Shown: positions 8,831 to 14,759 of the stretch, piece by piece
Numbering within the stretch: position 1 is the first letter of the stretch
How the letters are laid out: every line of letters starts with the position of its first letter
From: Rhodocollybia butyracea
Taxonomy: Eukaryota > Basidiomycota > Agaricomycetes > Agaricales > Omphalotaceae
NCBI GenBank assembly: GCA_015501585.1
Contig: JADNRY010001221.1
Coordinates: forward strand, 1 to 14,759
Direction of reading: 5' to 3'
DNA: 14,759 nucleotides
Made by a program: the position numbers and the translations under genes
Notes under the pieces: model-generated
What the model was told of the DNA's origin: nothing
Databases searched by the model: none
What the model saw: only the letters and a program-made list of their open reading frames with translations

Positions 8831-10163
8831 CTGTAGAAAGACCAAAATTACTCTATCTTTTCATTCAGAATCAGCGCTTAACGGTATCACGTACATCCCG
8901 ATGTACTACTTGACGCCCGACGGAGCTGTGTTTTCTTACACTTGTAGACCAAAAACCAGGACACTCGTTCCGTATAGAGTATTGTTTAATACTTTCTATC
9001 GCGAGTGGGACAAGGTCTGAGTATACGCTTCCTTGATTGTCTCTAGCTGGGATTGGCTTTAACAAGTCAAATGGCATATCAGAAAATCGCTAAATAATCC
9101 TTCGTTTTCCAAAGACCTTTGGCATTCGTGCTGAGTGAGGAAATGTAGGTTTTGGCTTAGAATTTGCCATGGAGATTGGGCGTTCCAATTGAATATCTTT
9201 TCCTGGTCTTTTTCCTCATACACACAGGTGCTCATTCAGGGAGCGCAAGCCGAGCTGGGACTGCGCGTAGTGCTTTACCAGCACACGCCCTCTTGGTTGT
9301 CTTCACAAAGACGCTGCTTTTCAACATTGTTTGGATCTGCAACTCCTCATGCTCGCCTGCATGCTCGCTTCTAGACTCGCTATCACGCTCAGTCATCCAA
9401 CCACAGGTGGTCCTACTACATTACAACCGCGTAAAGCATTACGGTTCATTTTTTGCTGCATGCATATAGGCATCTTTACAGCTAGCATCCTCCATATGCT
9501 TTGCTTTTACTCCCCTGTTGGTTTGGCTCTCGTTTGCTTCCCGTGGATGCCCAGGCGATCTGGTTCCTAGCACTAGGTGCGCTTGCTGACCTCGGAGCAG
9601 TGTTGATTATGTGTATGGGAAGAACTCAGGGTTCAAGAGATGTTTGAGTTAGTTTACGTTCTTGAGTGCACTTCGTGGCACGCGGTTTTACTTTCTGCTT
9701 GTCTCGAGACAGACACTAGGCTACCGTGTAACTCGATTCAGACTACTCTTGGTCTACGGTGTTAATTTTTCTTCTTTCACTTCATTTCGGTGAGGTTTAT
9801 CAATGATACATGCACTGCACAGTGAAAGTGAGCAACCCCTCTACTCTATGCCATTAGTTACTGATGCTATTTAGCAGTGTCCTCTGCATTGAATGTACTC
9901 TTCGAATACATTTAAGTACTCTGCATATCATTGATGAAGTTATGTAAACTCTAAAACATTGATTTCGAGTCGATAAAATAAATACATAGAGCGCTTTCGT
10001 ACGTGTACATGCTATAATTTATTACAATGTCCATCCTTGCAACATATGAATTACAAATGCATAACACCCAAGAAAAGAGGACTCTGGCCCTACGAAACAT
10101 GATCCTATATGGAGCATGTACACCACAGACATTCCTTCTTGATTCAAAGTTTATCCAGCAACT
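8831..10163. other. Unresolved region; weak hydrophobic frames on +
   Basis: No gene is assigned with confidence. On the + strand, 9331-9570 reads hydrophobic (LQLLMLACMLASRLAI, then FIFCCMHIGIFTASILHML), and after a slip near 9540 AIWFLALGALADLGAVLIMC runs to a stop near 9647. Together these would give two or three membrane segments. Possible acceptors precede it (CACACAG near 9230, TACCAG near 9280). On the - strand, 8871-9077 holds a 68-codon frame (MPFDLLKPIPARDNQGSVYS). Neither matches a family I recognise. Immediately before 10164 lies the 3' flank of the demethylase gene, including AATAAA-like sequence on the minus strand near 10018-10023. Confidence 0.3.
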
Positions 10164-13100
10164 TCATTCTGACCCGATGGCCCCTTCTGCTCTCGTTTTA
10201 CGTTCATCTCTCTGCTGAGAGCACGAAAGCCACGCAAACCACATCATGCTCTTGAGCTGTAAGATATCCTCTTTCCACACTTTGCTCTGGTTTTGCTCTC
10301 TGAACTCTCTAGTAAGCTGTTCGCATCGTTCGACGTTCTCGGGCGAGACGAAATCAACAGCGACTTTGATACAGTCAGCGAGGTTGCAGACCTATCAGAG
10401 GAGCAAAGGTCAGTCAATGATAGGTATCGTAAGGCGGAAAACCCAAAAACCCACTTGATGTGCACATCCCGCGGGAATAAATACCGCTTCGCCGGGCCTT
10501 TGATAAACTCGAAAGCTGTAAACACCACATTCCTCCGCTAACTCCCTCCTCATCAACGGATCCAAGTACACCTGTTGTCCATGGATAGGATCAGTCGGAA
10601 GCGCACCAGGAAATTTCTTCTTCAGATAATCCCGGAGCTTCACCGAATCTTCTGCGCGGAACAAGTCCCATGCGGCACACCCCGACGAGCCATCAGGACA
10701 GTTTGCAGCGTAGGTCATAACATTGAGCGCGTCTGCCATATCCATATGTAATCTAGTGGATCCTTTTGAGCCTATGTTCTCCTTCGACGCCATTGCGTTA
10801 TACATTTTCGGTCCTGGAAACAGAGTTAACATGAAGATTCGTGAAGATTAGGTATTGAGGCTAACCTAGGTCTGGTGCAACGGCGTTCCGCGGGAAATGC
10901 GACGCGATATTCAGAGACCCATCCCTCCGAACATAGTTTGGTATCGGCACCGCCTGTGAGAAGTCGTCGTAAAGCTCCGGAAACGTTGTCTGGAAATCTG
11001 CTGAAGGCGGCCAGTCTTTCAACTTCCATATTTCGCCTTTACTGCACATGTTATCTGCAGCGCCACCCTCCGTTTCTCGACTCTCATATTTCCCAAATTC
11101 CGCGAAAAACTCGCCAACAGTAACCCTCTTGTTCGCATCCGATTGACATTCGATAATTAGGCAGTCTCGATCACCGTACGTTTTCATAAAGTACTCTGGC
11201 GTCCAATTGATCCGGAAACGCTGACCTACATCGGTGACCAGCATGGGAATGCCTTCTCTCCACATGCTTTGGAAGGTAGATGGGGTGAGATTGTCAAAGC
11301 TAAATGTAGGGATAGGATGCAAAGGTATATCAGGGAGGTGAGAAGGTGGCTGGTAAAGAGACTGAGGTGTTGCCGTCGGGTTGGGCTGGGATTGCGGAGG
11401 AAGATGATAAGATGCTGACTGAATTTGCGTGGCTGGACTCGGATCACTAAATGCATCATAGGAATACGCGTGAAGTTGAGACTGGTGCGACGGTTGCTCC
11501 AGCGATGGGCACTCTATCTGCGGCTGGAAATGAGGAGCGTGGGCGGTCTGTAGCTGCGAAACATAAGGTTGATGGTGATAGGGACGATATGGTTGTTGGT
11601 TACGCGATTGAAGCTCTGGGTAATGGTGACCGTATCCAATGTCCTTACTTCCGGAGGCCGTTACAGTTAGATCTGGAGGCGTCCGAACACCCGTACTATC
11701 TGATGCACTAGAGCCACTTTCTCTATGTTCATCCAAAGCCTGATTTTCTTCATCTTCCTGTTTCAAAACGGTTTCCATATCTTTAATCGCTTCGTCCAAC
11801 TCTTTTAAACAGAACCTTGAAACCGGCGTAAACTCTTCTGCTCGATGCTCTTCTCGTTTGGTACAACTGAGGAAGAAGGGATTAGAGTGGTTTTGCCTTT
11901 CTCTCCTAGCTTGCTGAGCGGCGATTCGGGAAGCTATTATGGACTGTAGCTCTGGCGTAGGATCTGCATTTTTTAAGTCGGCGATAGGATCAGAGGTAAG
12001 TGTCACGACTTCTTCGTAACAATCAGCGCAGGACTCGCGACCACATAGACGACACATCCATGAGCAGCAAAAGAGAGAAGTCATACAGGTATCTAATGGA
12101 AAGTTAAGTGATTATGAGCCTGCGTGTATAGAATAGACTTGCCACAAGTGGCCCGCACATCAACCTCCCTAGGTCTGTAGATAATTTGCTGTGTATCTAC
12201 ATGCTTCCGTTCTTGTTGCAGGATGGGCAACAAATGTCTCGCAGTCACGCGCTATGACCACCTAAATCAACGGAAAGCAGGCGGTGCACAAACATTAAAG
12301 CCTACCATGGTCCATAGCACGTCCTTATCCAACAGTGATACATTCCATGTATTAGGAAAAATCTATCATCGGCTTCTCCGCCTTTTGGTTATTCACAAAG
12401 CTAGTTCCAACAATTTCCTTCTTCTCGTTCTTCAGAAAGATACGTAGACCGTGAAAACGACAAGTATCTCCTGCCCAACGGCGCACACACGAGACACAGC
12501 GGGGAAAGTCTTCTGTTTTTGTATTTAGCAGACATGCATCGAGAGGTTTGCAAGTCCGGGGTCAACGAAGCGAAAGGGGATGACGATGATTCTGCTGGTT
12601 TGAGCATTCGCATACGATCTAAACGTGAAGAATGTTAAACCGCGCTTGCTAAGTAGTTCCTTGAAAGAACGAACCTGAAGCTGATGATTCCTTGCCCTTT
12701 TCCGAAACATATGTGACTTTGGAAGCGAGATAGCCTACGAATATGTCAGGAGTTTGTTGAAGAAGCGATGAATATTTTTCCTGACCATTCCTGATACGAA
12801 GCGCTTCGTCCTCTGTTCGTTTCTTCTTTGTGTATCCACGGTTTGGAGGAACTGCTACAAACGAAAAAGCTGAAAAAAAACTATCGAGAAGAGTAATGTT
12901 TTGACGCACTGGAGGGTGTCTTTTTGAGCTTTTTTGGGTGAGATGACCCTGAAGCTTCGGATGATGCATTTCTCTTCCTCGAAGGTTGTGTCCTTGGTCA
13001 TTGTGGACGTTCGCTGGACCGTGTGGATATAATGATTGCGCGGTGGAAATTGCAGCTTGTATTCGTGTAGAAGCACGTTCTTGAAGCTGTAATGGACTCT

Positions 13101-13514
13101 GAGTAGAGTCCAAAAACATTGAATGATGATGTTGCTGGTCAAGGGCTACACGAGGCGCTTGTTGATTTGGGTAATCACGATCTCCCGATAAGGCTGATAA
13201 TATGAGTGATGACTCAACACAATTTTGCTGTTTAACTGACCACTGATGTTTGTTCCCCATTGTTCTCCTCCGTTAGTATAATAACCCTCATATCGATTTG
13301 AAGTTAATTCTTGGTCATTTCTAGAATTCCATTGTTCTTGGGGCTGAGCGTAGTCTAGGTTCCGGTACTGCTGATGTTGGTGTACATGTCCTTGTGGCAC
13401 CTGGTGCGGACCCGGAGCCTGAATCTGAGCTGGAGGATTCAGAATCTGCGAGAGGTTGGTCTTCGGTATCTGCAGAGTCCTTACGGGGATCTGGCCGTGA
13501 TAGCCAACCGACAT
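10164..13514 (-). CDS. KDM3-like JmjC-domain histone demethylase, eight exons
   Basis: JmjC enzymes of the KDM3/JMJD1 class use Fe(II) and 2-oxoglutarate to demethylate histone H3 lysine 9, so a nuclear chromatin role is inferred. Exons, high to low: 13514-12798, 12734-12675, 12618-12306, 12251-12143, 12092-10866, 10813-10455, 10391-10164. Splitting the first exon at 12735-12797 is optional, since that intron is 63 nt. A Q/H/P-rich N-terminus precedes CVSCVRRWAGDTCRFHG and then a Cys-rich ATCDTCMTSLFCCSWMCRLC, GRESCADCY segment, both likely zinc-binding. The JmjC part shows TRLHMDMADALNVMTYAA (Fe ligands His and Asp, codons at 10746-10748 and 10740-10742), DPIHGQQVYLD, and VFIPAGCAHQ (third ligand His, 10458-10460), then VCNLADCIKVAVDFVSPENV. 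Start: first ATG of the frame (MSVGYHGQIPV). Slips near 13183 and 12514 each lack one base; exon total 3013 plus 2 is 3015, so 1004 aa. All three metal ligands are intact. Confidence 0.85.
12093..12142 (-). other. GC-AG intron in the demethylase gene
   Basis: The 50-nt intron begins GCAAGT, the classical GC donor context, and ends ATTAG on the minus strand. Splicing here turns GCC-ACT-TGT-G plus AT-ACC-TGT into ATCDTC, which completes the Cys-x2-Cys zinc-binding motif leading into MTSLFCCSWMC. No GT donor nearby gives this reading. Confidence 0.75.
12735..12797 (-). other. Possible 63-nt intron that keeps the frame
   Basis: On the minus strand, donor GTATCA, a CCTGAC branch-like site and acceptor TTCGTAG enclose 63 nt with no stop codon. 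Removal would join EALR to YLASKVTYVSEKG; retention adds 21 residues. Branch-site spacing looks like the other introns here, so splicing is plausible. Confidence 0.45.
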
Positions 13515-13623
13515 CTTCAATTCGGCGATGACCAGAAGCTGTCTAGAGGTTCAACAACGAAAAAACTTGAGGGTAAGATGAGAGTTCAGTAATAAGAGTC
13601 TTCGCCAATCAGATATTCGAAAC
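13515..13623. promoter_or_regulatory. Short divergent intergenic region
   Basis: About 109 nt separate the demethylase start (reading left) from ATG 13624 (reading right). If the right-hand gene is real this is a shared bidirectional promoter. No TATA box or other clear element was recognised; if it is not real, the demethylase leader and promoter extend further right. Confidence 0.3.
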
Positions 13624-14504
13624 ATGTCCTCTTCAGGCGAGATCAATCGGGCTTTAAATTCTTCTGGCCCCATTCATCTATTGGTTCTCGTTTACCGCCG
13701 AAAACCGATAACTTGTAAATTTTATTTTTGATTCGACCTCGAGCTCGACGGTGGCGTTTACACGCAGGCTCCAGTGACAATAGGAACCACATACTAACCT
13801 TATGGCTTGCCGCTTGACACTATGAACAGCAGCAGGGCAAGGCTCTCTGCCTCACAAAATTCTTCTCGATTCATCTGAGAAGGACGAATTGTATTGGTTG
13901 CGAGTTGCAAACGATCGACATTTCAGAAAAGGGTAAGGTACTAGGAAAAGACTCATTCTGAAATTTTGACTCCTCGTTCTGATCAACATGTTGGCCTACA
14001 TACAGCAGGTCAACGTCAACGGTAATAAGTACATATCCGTGGTCAAGTTCGGTTATATGTCTTCCCACAAAACGTCCCCGAAATTCTCATTTATGACCAA
14101 CTTGTAGAGCAACTTCATTCGAGAATTATTTCCTTCCGGGGAACGGAGGCGGTTCTCAACTGCCGCGCGGTCTGCCTTTACAATTCCCTCGCTATCGTGT
14201 GGAGAATCCGTACAATCCTAACGAGTTGAGCCTTTTATTCAGCCTCACAAAACCCTATGTCCATTCACAGCTCGTCCATGAACACTATGAAATCTCATGC
14301 CTCGCTGGAGTCTGATGGGGTAGAGGTAGTACTTGTGGTGATGATGCGGGAACTTTTCTAGCCTAACGTGTAATGTCAGAGAACAGTGCTCACAAAATCG
14401 GATGGCTGGCCCGAAAGGAATACATCACCATGGAATCATCGGGTCAGAACATAAGGCAACGAGTGGCAAGGAAACGCTACTGCCTCTTTCGCGGGTCCAG
14501 TTAA
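13624..14504 (+). CDS. Possible multi-exon gene of unknown function
   Basis: I do not recognise the family. Protein-like segments occur in order on the + strand: MSSSGEINRALNSSGPIHLL (13624 on), FDLELDGGVYTQAPVTIGTT (13732 on, same frame, past a TGA at 13729-13731), HKILLDSSEKDELYWLRVAN (13853 on), RLYVFPQNVPEILIYDQLVE (about 14056 on), TKPYVHSQLVHEHYEISC (about 14247-14300) and HKIGWLARKEYITMESSGQN (14391 on), ending TAA 14502-14504. Intron-like signals lie between several of them: TACTAAC near 13793-13799; GTAAGG at 13933 with AG at 14005 or 14008; CTAAC near 14218-14222 with AG about 14241; and CTAAC near 14362-14366 with CAG at 14379. I cannot assemble one consistent frame, and a minus-strand frame (13871-14068) overlaps. 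It may be genuine with sequence slips, or partly chance. Confidence 0.35.
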
Positions 14505-14759
14505 CTGAAGCTACGTAGAGTACGGTGAAGGTTCACCAAAATATCAAAGTCTATTACATGCAGTATGCGCCAGCATAGGCACCAGAGCAGCGAGCGAAGC
14601 AGCAAGAACCACACAAAAGTGCACATCCATATCTAGATTCATTAGAGAAATGGGGTGTCAAGTCTGTGACAAAAGGGCTCGAATTCTGCATTCGAAATCT
14701 ATACTGCCGAAGCGTAAGTATGTGCCGGAGTGATTTCCGAAGAGCTGCAACGGCTGTGA
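14505..14759. other. Right edge; only a short hydrophobic frame on the minus strand
   Basis: No supported gene. On the minus strand, 14630-14544 encodes a 28-residue frame with a signal-peptide-like core (FCVVLAASLAALVPMLA) and then a stop. It could be a first exon or chance. The remaining sequence shows nothing I can name. Confidence 0.3.

Noticed and set aside
10861..12084. The 407-codon minus-strand frame as a complete gene starting at its first Met
   Set aside because: That Met lies inside the zinc-binding motif (ATCDTCMTSLF); GC-AG splicing joins it to upstream exons, and a downstream intron leads to the catalytic core.
1..14759. Mobile element, CRISPR array or bacterial-type system
   Set aside because: No transposase or reverse transcriptase motifs, terminal inverted repeats or regularly spaced repeats were found; introns and gene families indicate an ordinary fungal nuclear locus.

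Overview
The window looks like nuclear DNA of a filamentous basidiomycete (probably an agaricomycete). The grounds are very short GT-AG introns (50-86 nt) with CTRAY/TACTAAC-type branch sites, compact genes on both strands, a class II tRNA gene with a tiny intron, and protein families typical of that group. No mobile element, CRISPR array or bacterial-type operon is visible.

Layout, left to right. (1) 155-871, + strand: a Gcn4/Cpc1-like bZIP transcription factor with upstream short ORFs, broken by about nine single-base frame slips. (2) 1191-1280, +: a tRNA-Ser(UGA) with a short intron and a T-run terminator. (3) 1364-2189, +: a five-exon small SH3-domain protein. (4) 2190-5300: no gene I can name, but two intron-like signatures and some open frames at 2190-2700, a hairpin, a short imperfect repeat, and a probable promoter near 5030-5160. 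(5) about 5513-8413, +: a large SS18-like (SSXT domain) putative chromatin-remodelling co-activator with poly-Q and Met/Gly-rich tails, followed by a 3' region carrying two UGUANAUA (PUF-type) motifs. (6) 8830-10160: mostly unexplained, with weak hydrophobic frames on +. (7) 10164-13514, - strand: an eight-exon KDM3-like JmjC histone demethylase of about 1004 aa with Cys-rich zinc-binding segments and one GC-AG intron. (8) 13624-14504, +: a weakly supported multi-exon gene transcribed divergently from the demethylase.

The strongest general observation is that recognisable protein sequence repeatedly changes frame by one base, almost always as if one base were missing, with very few stop codons inside the recognisable segments and with splice sites preserved. 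Slip density falls from about 1.3% at the left edge to below 0.1% in the demethylase. I read this as residual consensus error in the assembly, perhaps towards a contig end, rather than decay of several unrelated housekeeping genes; the sequence alone cannot prove it. Three of the recognisable genes (bZIP factor, SS18-like co-activator, KDM3-like demethylase) belong to transcription and chromatin control. Eukaryotic neighbours need not be functionally linked, so that may be chance.
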